A DNA stretch of 64,000 bases from assembly GCA_028280445.1 (NCBI GenBank), contig JANQLU010000037.1:248001-312000 (forward strand), given 5' to 3'. The notes beneath the pieces were generated by a model, which was given only the letters and a program-made list of their open reading frames with translations, ran no database searches and was not told the DNA's origin. Origin of the DNA: Pirellulaceae bacterium. GTDB lineage: Bacteria; Planctomycetota; Planctomycetia; Pirellulales; Pirellulaceae. Each line of letters starts with the position of its first letter. Position 1 is the stretch's first letter. Shown one piece after another: positions 1 through 8,216 of this stretch. The position numbers and the translations under genes are program-made.

Positions 1-2
1 GT

Positions 3-1514
3 CACACCGAGGAAACAAATCAGACGGTCGTTTTGGATCATTCGTTGAGTCCTGCGGAGACGGGTCAATACACGATGGATTTTCTTCGCGGACATACTTG
101 GGGAGAAGATTTTTTTTTCCTGTTCCAGTTAAGTGTCAAACTTCTGGAAATTGACAGCCCCGACCGAGTGATCCAGGTTTGTATGCGACGTCTGCATAAA
201 CGAACCGATGCGTCGATCACTGGTTTTCTGTGGTTAAATGACGACGGCAAATTAAAACCCAAAACAATTTTTCCCGAGTCCGAAGCCGAGCTCGTCAGCC
301 TCAACAAGGCGCTAACAAAAAAGGTCGTTCGTGAAAAACAGGCGATTCGAGTCGAGCACGATACGATCGGTTCGGAAAAGGATTTTGCAGATTCGATCTG
401 CGTGCCGTTGATCTCCAATGAGATTGTGATTGGTGCCATTCATTTGTATCGGGCCCGCGAGAAATTTCACAACGATCATTTCAAATTGGCGTGTGCGATG
501 GCCAATATCATGGCCAAATCATTGGATCGAGCCAATCGGCAAGCGACGATTACTGCCGAACGAGATCGGTTAAGTGAAAAATCTGCCGATTCGGATGAGT
601 TGATTGGTGAAAGCGAGCCAATGCAGCGTCTGCATGCGAAAATAAAACGCGTTGCTCAAGCGTCGGGTTGTGTTTTGGTGCGGGGAGAAAGTGGCGCAGG
701 TAAGGAGTTAGTTGCGCGAGCGCTGCATCGTGCAGGACCGAGAGCCGAACGACCAATGCTCAGTGTCAATTGTGCCGCCATCCCGCGAGAGTTGATGGAA
801 AGCCAATTGTTTGGCCATAAAAAAGGTGCGTTTACCAGCGCCGACGCTGATCATATTGGCTGGTTTCAGCAAGCGGATTTGGGAACATTGTTTCTCGATG
901 AGATCGGAGAGCTGACACTTGAGGGCCAAGCCAAGCTGTTACGTATTCTCGAGGGACACCCGTTTTTGCCGGTTGGAGGTTCCAAGGAAGTGACTGTCGA
1001 TGTTCGCGTGATTTGCGCGACGAACCGCGATTTGGGCGAGTTTGTTCAGGAGAAAAAATTTCGCGAAGATCTATATTACCGATTGAGTGTTTTCGAACTC
1101 AACATTCCGCCGCTTCGCGAACGAGATGATGATATCCAAAGATTGATTGATCATTTCTTTGAACATTTCAGGCGCCAACATGGTCGCCCCGAGTTGTTGC
1201 TGTCGTCCGATGCCAACGATCGGTTATTAACTTACCATTGGCCCGGAAATGTTCGCCAGCTCCGAAATGTCATCGACAGTGCTGTCGTGATGGCCGAGTC
1301 GGATGCCATCGAAGTCAAAGATCTCGGAATTCGCGATTCGATTGACAATTCCAAAGACGAATTGGATTGTTTGTTGATTGATCATTGGGAACGCAAGTTG
1401 ATCAAAGAAGCATTGAAGCGAACCGGCGGCAGTATTCCAAAAGCCACCAAACTGTTGGGCGTCAGCCGCGCGACGCTCTATCGCAAGGTCGATGAATATG
1501 GCATCGAACGCTGA
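3..1514 (+). CDS. Sigma-54-dependent Fis-family regulator with GAF domain (5' end outside window)
   Basis: The reading frame is open to the left edge. TTG at 33 and ATG at 75 lack a convincing ribosome site, so the gene probably begins upstream, possibly with an FHA domain as in many planctomycete relatives (inference). Counting from TTG 33, residues about 25-150 resemble a GAF sensor. Residues about 185-410 are the AAA+ sigma-54 activation domain, with Walker A GESGAGKE, Walker B GTLFLDEIGE and the FREDLYYRL segment. A C-terminal Fis-type helix-turn-helix (ATKLLGVSRATLYRK) binds enhancer DNA. The loop that contacts sigma-54 reads GAFTSA where the family has GAFTGA, so activation may be altered. 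There is no receiver domain, so input would come through GAF or the missing N-terminus. The stop codon abuts the stop of the convergent channel gene. Confidence 0.9.
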   Translation, partial: HTEETNQTVVLDHSLSPAETGQYTMDFLRGHTWGEDFFFLFQLSVKLLEIDSPDRVIQVCMRRLHKRTDASITGFLWLNDDGKLKPKTIFPESEAELVSLNKALTKKVVREKQAIRVEHDTIGSEKDFADSICVPLISNEIVIGAIHLYRAREKFHNDHFKLACAMANIMAKSLDRANRQATITAERDRLSEKSADSDELIGESEPMQRLHAKIKRVAQASGCVLVRGESGAGKELVARALHRAGPRAERPMLSVNCAAIPRELMESQLFGHKKGAFTSADADHIGWFQQADLGTLFLDEIGELTLEGQAKLLRILEGHPFLPVGGSKEVTVDVRVICATNRDLGEFVQEKKFREDLYYRLSVFELNIPPLRERDDDIQRLIDHFFEHFRRQHGRPELLLSSDANDRLLTYHWPGNVRQLRNVIDSAVVMAESDAIEVKDLGIRDSIDNSKDELDCLLIDHWERKLIKEALKRTGGSIPKATKLLGVSRATLYRKVDEYGIER

Positions 1515-1529
1515 TCAACGTTCAATGCC
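1500..1529. terminator. Palindrome formed by two abutting convergent stop codons
   Basis: Arms 1500-1511 and 1518-1529 flank TGATCA, which is the + strand stop TGA followed directly by the reverse complement of the - strand stop. Both proteins therefore end in the same residues, GIER. In the - strand RNA all 12 positions can pair, two as G-U. In the + strand RNA the same two positions are C-A mismatches. The + side continues into ATTGTTTTG. A bidirectional terminator is inferred from the structure. Confidence 0.5.
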
Positions 1530-2474
1530 ATTGTTTTGAGCCAACTCGATACGCAGCTTTAATTTTGTCAGACCTTCGCTCAGTTTTTCGATCTGGTCAT
1601 GCAGATCATCGACGTCTTCGGCAAACGATGGTGCCTGTCCCGATTCGCGGCGAGCCAACAACGCTTCTTTTTTACGTTCGTTGGCGGTTTCATCCATGCT
1701 GTTCAAAATAACACCTATGAACAGATTCAACATGATCATGGTGCCAATCATCACAAATGAACCAAAGAACAATGCTCCGACCAGTGGCGAGACTTGCGCG
1801 TCGGGATTCGGGTCGATACTGGCATTGCTGGAATCCATGTACGCTTGCAGGTCGGGTCCCGGATAGTTGCTCGATCCGTACATATTGATGTACATGATGT
1901 CCGTCCAGTCTTCGAGTGTCGCGATTCGAAACAGAGACAGCATCGCCGTGGGAAGATCTTGAAAATGGGTTGGGTCGTTTTCGCGAAAGAGAAATACGCC
2001 CATGACGGCATAGACATAGAAATTGAGAAACAGCAGAACTCCGACAAATCCCAATGACGGAATACTTTTGATGAGCGCACCAACAATCAATTGCAATTGG
2101 GGCAGCGCCGTCATCAATCGCAATGCTCGCAGCACCCGCGCCAGACGTAACACCGCCGCAAACGACGTGTCGCCCGGCAAAAAGCAAACGGCAACAATCA
2201 AAAAATCAAAGACGTTCCACGGGTCATAGAAATATCGATACCAATGGCGGCCGTGCGCTGCCATTTTAATTATGATTTCGACGACAAATACCGCGATGAT
2301 GACCCAATTGACGATCGACAACAGATTTCCATACTGCTCGACAATGTTGGGGTAGGTTTCTAATCCAACGCCGACAGCGGCTAACAAAATGAATGCGAGA
2401 ATCACGTTTTTGAACCAGGAAGCATCTTGCGTTTTTTGGCAAAATTCAATCATGTGAATCGGGTCCGAAATCAA
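1515..2474 (-). CDS. Voltage-gated cation channel (ion transporter family, NaChBac-like)
   Basis: A 319-residue protein with a single six-helix channel repeat, expected to act as a homotetramer in the inner membrane. S1-S3 lie at about 22-100. S4 carries a regular arginine ladder (R110, R113, R116, R119), the mark of a voltage sensor. The pore loop reads TLEDWTD at 186-192, and S6 follows at about 231-258 (GTMIMLNLFIGVIL). A cytoplasmic helical tail at 288-313 looks like the coiled coil that assembles bacterial Nav tetramers. NaChBac itself has TLESWAS in the filter. The extra acidic residues here resemble calcium-selective engineered or natural variants, so Ca2+ selectivity is possible but not shown. 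The gene is convergent with the sigma-54 regulator and shares a palindromic terminator with it. Confidence 0.9.
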   Translation of the reverse strand: MISDPIHMIEFCQKTQDASWFKNVILAFILLAAVGVGLETYPNIVEQYGNLLSIVNWVIIAVFVVEIIIKMAAHGRHWYRYFYDPWNVFDFLIVAVCFLPGDTSFAAVLRLARVLRALRLMTALPQLQLIVGALIKSIPSLGFVGVLLFLNFYVYAVMGVFLFRENDPTHFQDLPTAMLSLFRIATLEDWTDIMYINMYGSSNYPGPDLQAYMDSSNASIDPNPDAQVSPLVGALFFGSFVMIGTMIMLNLFIGVILNSMDETANERKKEALLARRESGQAPSFAEDVDDLHDQIEKLSEGLTKLKLRIELAQNNGIER

Positions 2475-2588
2475 TGTTGTGGGCAGAAATTTATCAACAA
2501 GAGCGTTGCAAATTCTGTTTTAAATTCAAGCCGTCTACGGCAGGCATTCATGGTTTTATTTCCCGATTCTGCTGCCGAGCCTGATCCT

Positions 2589-2657
2589 GTGAGCGGCAAG
2601 GCGCTAGCCGCCGGTAAGAACTGCCAACGAACCGGCGGCTAGCGCCTTGCCGCTCAC
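2589..2657. repeat. R1 hairpin repeat, perfect 27-bp arms
   Basis: Left arm 2589-2615 begins GTGAGCGGCAAGGCGCTAGC, and right arm 2631-2657 is its exact reverse complement around a 15-base loop. It lies in the 347-base space (2475-2821) before the kinase-TIR gene, where I see no gene. Further R1 copies are at 6016, 27286 and 37963. Confidence 0.85.
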
Positions 2658-2821
2658 AGATGGCCTTGTCCTCCTAATACATCCGTGCCTACGGCCTGGC
2701 CGGAGCCTCGCACTTCGAGATTGGGGGATCGGCATCGATTAATCAAAATCCAGCGGTGCGAGAAGAAACAAGATTTGTCATAATGTGATGGCACGTTGTT
2801 AAGAAAGTTTGAAAGTCGTTA

Positions 2822-5800
2822 ATGAGTTTTTCGTCGAGCGATCCAGAAGCCGAAACCCGGTTGTTTTGCAGGAGTACCGGGAGGGGAATCGGCGACGAAT
2901 TTCTTCCGCTGGACGAGCTTGCGGAGTCGGTATTTGATGTTGGATCGTTGATTGACAATCGCTATCTGCTCAAAGAAGTTCTGGGCGCTGGCGGAATGGG
3001 CAAAGTGTTTTTGGGGGCTGATCAGCGGCTGGATCGGCTCGTTGCGATCAAAGTTGTCAAACACGATTACATTTCCAACGAGTCGACGATCGAAGAAGAG
3101 CTGCAACGAGAAGCTAAACTCGGCGCCAACTTGAGCCATCCTGGAATCGCAACCGTTTTTGATTTTGGTTTTCACGAGAAAAAATCGTATACCGTTTTTG
3201 AATTCGTCGAAGGCAAGCCGCTACGGGAGGTATTGGATCGCCGAGGCGTGATCCCAATCGACGAGACGTTACGGACCATTGGGGCATTGGCACGTGCATT
3301 GGATTTCGCTCACAGCAAAGGGATCGTGCACCGCGATTTAAAGCCAGAGAATGTCAGCGTTTCGCAGAACGGCGAAATCAAGATTTTGGATTTGGGGATC
3401 GCTCACGATATTTATAAAGGGAGTGCCGAACCGAGTTACTATTCGGGAACGCCAGCCTATTCGTCGCCCGAGCAGGCGCAGTGCAAGCCGATTGATGGGA
3501 AATCAGATCAATATGCGTTGGGGCTGATTGCGTTTGAAATGTTGACGGGCGAACGCCCGTTTCGAGATGTTGATCGGGTCAGGTTGTTGAACAAGCAAAT
3601 CAGTGAGCAACCCCCTGCCCCGTCGACCGCGCGGCAGGATTTATCGGATGATATCGATGCCGCGATCTTACGGGCATTGAGCAAAAAACCGGCAGACCGA
3701 TTTGCGACTTGTCAGGAGTTTGCCGCGGCATTGGGATTCGAAGGGTTTCAGGCGGCAAACAAACACGTTGTCAGTGTTTCCGAAGATGACCGTGTCGCTT
3801 TTTTTGTCAGTCACATCGGCGAGGATTCCTTGTTCGCACGGCGAATCGCTGAAAAACTGGAGGAAACCGGGTTTCGCTGCTGGTATTACGAACGAGATGC
3901 ATTACCGGGAATCTATTTTGCGTCGCAGGTTGCCGCCGCGTTGTCACGTTCCGAAGCGATGGTGTTGTTGATTTCGCGCCGCGGTTTGTTATCCATCGAT
4001 CTGTCGCGCGAAATTGAGGAAGCTTACAAGCTGAGTTGCCCGATCCTGCCCGTATTAGTCGATATGACCCCCGAAGAATTTGAAACAGCCAAGCCGAGTT
4101 GGCGCGTGATGTTGGCATCGACGCCGATGGTCGAATGTCGACGGTTAATCGACGTCGACAGCACGGTCGAGCGGATTGCTGCATCGGCCAGCGCGATGGG
4201 ACTGGAGTCGCGGCCATCCGATAAAAGCGACAATGCGATTGAACCCAAGATCAAAGATCAAGCATGGGCCACGGACGCAATCCAGATTGATATCGCGGAT
4301 TTGCCTCATGTAATTTTCCGCAACGATTTGATTGATGATTTTTTGCGGCTGAAAAACAAGTATTTTTTGGCGGCCACCAAAGGGCTGGGGAAAACGCTGT
4401 TGTTGACTTACAAGCGGTTTCTGTTGGGAGAATCCAGTTCGGAAAGTAGTCAGACGATTACGATGGTTCCCGAGGGCCGACCGTATTTGGATTTAATGGA
4501 TGAGTTGCGGCAGCTGCCAGGAAATTATGACAAACCGTTATCGTTGTTGAACAACACCAAAAGATTTTGGAGCGCTGCACTCAGAATTTCAGCCATTTCA
4601 CACCATGCCGATTTGATTGGAGAGAATGACGAAAAAGAGCTGAAAAAATTTCCTGCAACCCTGCAAGACTGGCTGCGTGGCGAAAAAGTCGAGCCGACCG
4701 TTGTGTTCAAAGAGTTGACCGGTTTGACACTCAGCAATTTAAATCAGTTGATCAACAATACGGAAAATTTCCTGGCGAAAAAGATGCGGTCAATACACGG
4801 ACCCACCTATTTTTTCATCGACAAAGTGGATCAGGCAATGTCGATGTTGTCCCGCGAAGCGTGGATTCATGTCCAAGCTGGTTTGATCGAAGCGGCATGG
4901 GATATGATGAATTCAAATCGCCATGTCAAAATTTTTGCGACAATTCGTCAAGAGGCGTTCGCCAATTATCGCTCCGATATCAAAACCAATTTGTACGGGG
5001 CAACCACCAGTTTGCAATATTCCGAAGAAGACCTGGCTGAGATGCTCGATCAATTGGCGGCTTGTTACGAAGGCAATCGGAAATTCAATCAGTTTGTCGG
5101 GTTTAACGTGGTCAAACACCCAAAACGTCCGGCTCCAGAAGATTGTTACCAGTTTGTGAGGCGGCATTCATTTGGCCGTCCCCGCGATTTGGTTTTGATT
5201 GCATCGGAAGTTTCAGCGCAGCGAAAAACTTTGACGGAAACTCGGTTTCGTGACATTGTTCGCCAGACCAGCGCAACGGCATTGGTCAATAACATTTTTG
5301 ATGAGGTCGGCGTGTTATTGGATTGTTTGCGTGAGGAAGATCAACGAACGCATCTGTTTCGTGAGATCAATCAAAATATTCTCGACTATCACGAAGCAGT
5401 GAGCGTTTGCGAAAAATTTAATGGACTCCAACCAGGAAATATTGCCCCGTCGGATCACGATTCCGAATCACTGTTTCATCCGTTTCGCGACCTGTATTTG
5501 GCCGGTCTGTTGGGAGTGATCGAAAAAGATCCGGTGATCGGATTGAGTTTTCAACGTTTTCGACAACCGCATCATTTGTTATCGTCGGATCGTTGTGAAT
5601 TGCCGATTTCCGAATACTATTTCCTGCATCCGAGCCTGAATGGATTTCTGAAACGCTATCAAAACAAATCCGAGTACTTGATTTTTCAACAAATTGCACT
5701 GGGTGATGGTTTGATATGGGAACCGCGATTTGCGCATATTTTGCAAATCGAGAAATTTTTAGCCGAATGTGGCGAGCCCAAGTTCGAAGAACTAATTCAC

Positions 5801-5962
5801 CAGTTGATTCGCAGAACGCAAGCGATTGTGAATTCAAAACAAACCCAGTTTCTACGATACGAAGTTGAATCGTCGCGTGAATGGACGTTGGCCAAGGATT
5901 ACGAACATTTGGAAGTTTATCCCCATGTCATGGATTGGCTGAATGAGTTGCTAACGATTTAG
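2822..5962 (+). CDS. Ser/Thr kinase - TIR - P-loop NTPase fusion protein
   Basis: A 1046-residue protein in three parts. Residues about 46-300 are a Hanks-type kinase: glycine loop GAGGMGKV, VAIK lysine, catalytic HRDLKPEN near 170, and DLG in place of DFG. Residues about 324-440 are a TIR domain (FFVSHIGED...) with a glutamate in SREIEEAY near 398, where TIR NADases keep the catalytic Glu. From about 490 there is a P-loop NTPase with ATKGLGKT near 517 (first Walker A Gly replaced) and TYFFIDKVDQ near 662 as Walker B. The last ~280 residues have no domain I recognise. No transmembrane segment is evident. TIR plus NTPase is the layout of many immune or cell-death proteins, and the kinase could be an input or regulator. 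Function is inferred; a signalling role is the alternative. It stands alone between two R1 repeats. Confidence 0.85.
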   Translation: MSFSSSDPEAETRLFCRSTGRGIGDEFLPLDELAESVFDVGSLIDNRYLLKEVLGAGGMGKVFLGADQRLDRLVAIKVVKHDYISNESTIEEELQREAKLGANLSHPGIATVFDFGFHEKKSYTVFEFVEGKPLREVLDRRGVIPIDETLRTIGALARALDFAHSKGIVHRDLKPENVSVSQNGEIKILDLGIAHDIYKGSAEPSYYSGTPAYSSPEQAQCKPIDGKSDQYALGLIAFEMLTGERPFRDVDRVRLLNKQISEQPPAPSTARQDLSDDIDAAILRALSKKPADRFATCQEFAAALGFEGFQAANKHVVSVSEDDRVAFFVSHIGEDSLFARRIAEKLEETGFRCWYYERDALPGIYFASQVAAALSRSEAMVLLISRRGLLSIDLSREIEEAYKLSCPILPVLVDMTPEEFETAKPSWRVMLASTPMVECRRLIDVDSTVERIAASASAMGLESRPSDKSDNAIEPKIKDQAWATDAIQIDIADLPHVIFRNDLIDDFLRLKNKYFLAATKGLGKTLLLTYKRFLLGESSSESSQTITMVPEGRPYLDLMDELRQLPGNYDKPLSLLNNTKRFWSAALRISAISHHADLIGENDEKELKKFPATLQDWLRGEKVEPTVVFKELTGLTLSNLNQLINNTENFLAKKMRSIHGPTYFFIDKVDQAMSMLSREAWIHVQAGLIEAAWDMMNSNRHVKIFATIRQEAFANYRSDIKTNLYGATTSLQYSEEDLAEMLDQLAACYEGNRKFNQFVGFNVVKHPKRPAPEDCYQFVRRHSFGRPRDLVLIASEVSAQRKTLTETRFRDIVRQTSATALVNNIFDEVGVLLDCLREEDQRTHLFREINQNILDYHEAVSVCEKFNGLQPGNIAPSDHDSESLFHPFRDLYLAGLLGVIEKDPVIGLSFQRFRQPHHLLSSDRCELPISEYYFLHPSLNGFLKRYQNKSEYLIFQQIALGDGLIWEPRFAHILQIEKFLAECGEPKFEELIHQLIRRTQAIVNSKQTQFLRYEVESSREWTLAKDYEHLEVYPHVMDWLNELLTI

Positions 5963-6015
5963 TGTAAGTTTGTACCAGGTCGCGTTGATTAATTTGGAAA
6001 GCTGTGAATTTGAGT

Positions 6016-6079
6016 TGAGCGGCGAGGCGCTAGCCGCCAGTATTCGAGGGTTCACCGGCGGTAGCGCCTCGCCGCTCAC
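6016..6079. repeat. R1 hairpin repeat, diverged copy
   Basis: Arms 6016-6041 and 6054-6079 match the R1 consensus with a few changes (GCGAGGCGC for GCAAGGCGC, mirrored in the other arm, plus one missing base on the right). The paired change suggests that base pairing is maintained. It sits in the 301-base gap 5963-6263, which holds no other feature I can support. Confidence 0.7.
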
Positions 6080-6263
6080 ATTTAATCGCCGCTTCTAGCT
6101 AAATCGATAGAAAGACGTTCACGATTTGACGAATGACGCGCCACGTTAAAAAATAAACGCACCGCATTGTGAATGACGGTCGTTGATGGTTGTTTCTCGA
6201 CGTGTTCCGAATCGAGATTTTGAACGATTGAAACCAGAGTCTGTTTTTTAAGGGCCAACAGAT

Positions 6264-8045
6264 ATGTCTACCGATGCCGATGCCAAATCCTCGAGTTTGC
6301 CAAAACAATCCCAAGAGTCAGTTGGGGTTCGTCCATTGCGAATCTGGATTCCCATGATATTGCTGGTCGTGATGATCTGCTTGCGATTTAGCCTCCATGT
6401 TTTCGGCGAAAATCCGGTTTTGATCATGCCAGCGGTATTTGGACCTTTGGTATGTTGCCTGTTGTTAGTGATCTGGTGGCTGGCAGCGAGCCGCGCCACG
6501 ATCAAGGAGAAAATGGTTGGTCTGGTGGGTATTGTTGTGGCAGCGGCAGCGACTGCCGTGTTGGCTCATCCGTCAATGCGCGGACCGACGATGATTTTCG
6601 TAACGGTGCCGATGGGGTTCGGTATGTTTGGTCTGGGCGCGATTTTGTGTTCGCGTTGCGGGATCATGAAACGAGCGATGTCGGCGGCTGTTTTCGCAAT
6701 CGTGGGATTTGGTTTTTCTATTTTGCTGCGGTCTGAAGGGATGTGGGGCAACAACGAGTTTGCTTTGCGGTGGCGGTGGATTCCGACTGCCGAAGAACAA
6801 TTTTTGGCAGGTCAAGGAAAGGCGCCGAAGAAAACATTGGACGAGTTGTCACTGGTTTCCATCGATCAAAAATTGACAGTCCCCGATTGGTCCGGATTCC
6901 GAGGTCCGCGTCGCGACGGTGTGCAATCGGGAACCAAAATTTCAGCGTCCTGGGGTGATGATACTCCCAAGCCATTGTGGAAGGTCAACGTGGGGCCTGG
7001 ATGGGCATCGTTTGCGGTTGCTGGCGGGTTGATTTTCACTCAGGAGCAACGAGGTGAAGTCGAAGCGGTTGTTTGCTACGACGCCAATTCGGGTGGCGAA
7101 GTCTGGAAACACGAGATTAAAACTCGATTCGATGATCCGTTGGGCGGCCCAGGACCCCGAGCGACGCCGACGATTGCCGATGGAAAGTTGTTTGCTTTGG
7201 GTGCAAATGGAAATTTAGTGTGCCTCGAGCCCAAGACTGGAAAGATGGTTTGGAACAAAGATTTACAAGAGGTCGCGTCTCGCAAACCACCGACTTGGGG
7301 ATTCAGCGGTTCGCCGCTGGTCGTCGGCAAACATGTCATTGTTCATGCCGGTGGCGACGACGAGTTAGGTACGATTGCATTTGATGTTGCGACGGGAGAT
7401 TTAAAATGGTCGGTCGCGGCAGGCGATCATTCGTATTGTTCTCCAACGCTGGTAAAACTGGCCAACCAGGTCGTAGTGGCAATGCTGACGAATATGGAAT
7501 TGGCATTGATCGATCCCCAGTCCGGCAAGGTCGTTTTTAATTACGAATGTGAATCGCCAGGTTACCGAGCGTTGCAGCCCCAAGTTGTCGATGGCCGTTC
7601 GGTATTGATGGTCACCGGAATGGGAGTCGGAACACACCGCATCGATTTTAAATTCGAAGGCGGAAAATGGTCGGCCGAAGAAGCGTGGGTTTCAAAGCGA
7701 TTGAAGCCGGATTTCAACGATTTCGTTGTCATCGACAATTATGCTTATGGTTTCGACGGCAGGTTTTTTACTTGTATCGACGTCAAAGATGGAAGTCGTA
7801 AGTGGCGTGCTGGTCGATACGGTAAAGGCCAAGTGTTGGGCCTCGATTCAGGACAGCTGCTTGTCGTCACCGAATCCGGAGAAGTTGTTTTGTTGTCAGC
7901 CGACCCGCAATCTCATCGGGAACTCGTGCGGTTTAAAGCTTTGGAAGGCAAGACATGGAACCACCCGGTGATTGTCGGGGATCGATTGTATTTGCGCAAT
8001 TCCAAGGAAGCCGCGTGTTTCCAGTTGCCGGTTGAGAAGAAGTAG
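6264..8045 (+). CDS. PQQ-type beta-propeller repeat protein with N-terminal membrane domain
   Basis: A 593-residue protein. The first ~165 residues hold about five hydrophobic helices (for example the IWIPMILLVVMICL and AVFAIVGFGFSILL stretches). From the DWSGFRGPRRDG motif onward comes an outer-membrane-YfgL/PQQ-dehydrogenase-like propeller, with blades marked by W-K/W-N and 'DxxxGxxxW' turns (YDANSGGEVWKHE, PKTGKMVWNKD). This combination is common in planctomycetes. These proteins lack clear PQQ-enzyme active sites and are usually read as scaffolds or assembly factors, so no reaction is claimed. The propeller would sit on the periplasmic side, held by the membrane domain. The ATG is preceded by a weak ribosome site. 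It appears monocistronic. Confidence 0.85.
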   Translation: MSTDADAKSSSLPKQSQESVGVRPLRIWIPMILLVVMICLRFSLHVFGENPVLIMPAVFGPLVCCLLLVIWWLAASRATIKEKMVGLVGIVVAAAATAVLAHPSMRGPTMIFVTVPMGFGMFGLGAILCSRCGIMKRAMSAAVFAIVGFGFSILLRSEGMWGNNEFALRWRWIPTAEEQFLAGQGKAPKKTLDELSLVSIDQKLTVPDWSGFRGPRRDGVQSGTKISASWGDDTPKPLWKVNVGPGWASFAVAGGLIFTQEQRGEVEAVVCYDANSGGEVWKHEIKTRFDDPLGGPGPRATPTIADGKLFALGANGNLVCLEPKTGKMVWNKDLQEVASRKPPTWGFSGSPLVVGKHVIVHAGGDDELGTIAFDVATGDLKWSVAAGDHSYCSPTLVKLANQVVVAMLTNMELALIDPQSGKVVFNYECESPGYRALQPQVVDGRSVLMVTGMGVGTHRIDFKFEGGKWSAEEAWVSKRLKPDFNDFVVIDNYAYGFDGRFFTCIDVKDGSRKWRAGRYGKGQVLGLDSGQLLVVTESGEVVLLSADPQSHRELVRFKALEGKTWNHPVIVGDRLYLRNSKEAACFQLPVEKK

Positions 8046-8059
8046 GGATATTGATCCTA

Positions 8060-8205
8060 TGAGCGCCTTGCTGCTCACGGTGGTTTCGCCCATGGATGGG
8101 GGCTCGTCCCGATACGGCTCGGCAGGAGCCTCGCCCTCCCGGATTTGCGCCCTCCAGATTTGCGCCCTCCAGATTTGCGCCCTCCAGATTTGCGCCATCC
8201 CTGTC
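8060..8205. repeat. R1-related half hairpin followed by a 15-bp tandem repeat
   Basis: At 8060-8080 a short palindrome (GAGCGCCTTGCTGCTCAC) resembles the tip of R1. At 8113-8140 the segment GGCTCGGCAGGAGCCTCGCC continues to CTCCCGG; the same segment recurs after the R1 copy near 27362. From 8142 the 15-mer GATTTGCGCCCTCCA is repeated about four times, the last copy imperfect. No ORF crosses it convincingly. Slippage on a repeat end is the likely origin. Confidence 0.6.
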
Positions 8206-8216
8206 GGAATAATTCG

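Noticed and set aside
8142-8205. CRISPR-like short repeats
   Set aside because: The 15-mers are directly adjacent with no spacers, and no cas genes are nearby.
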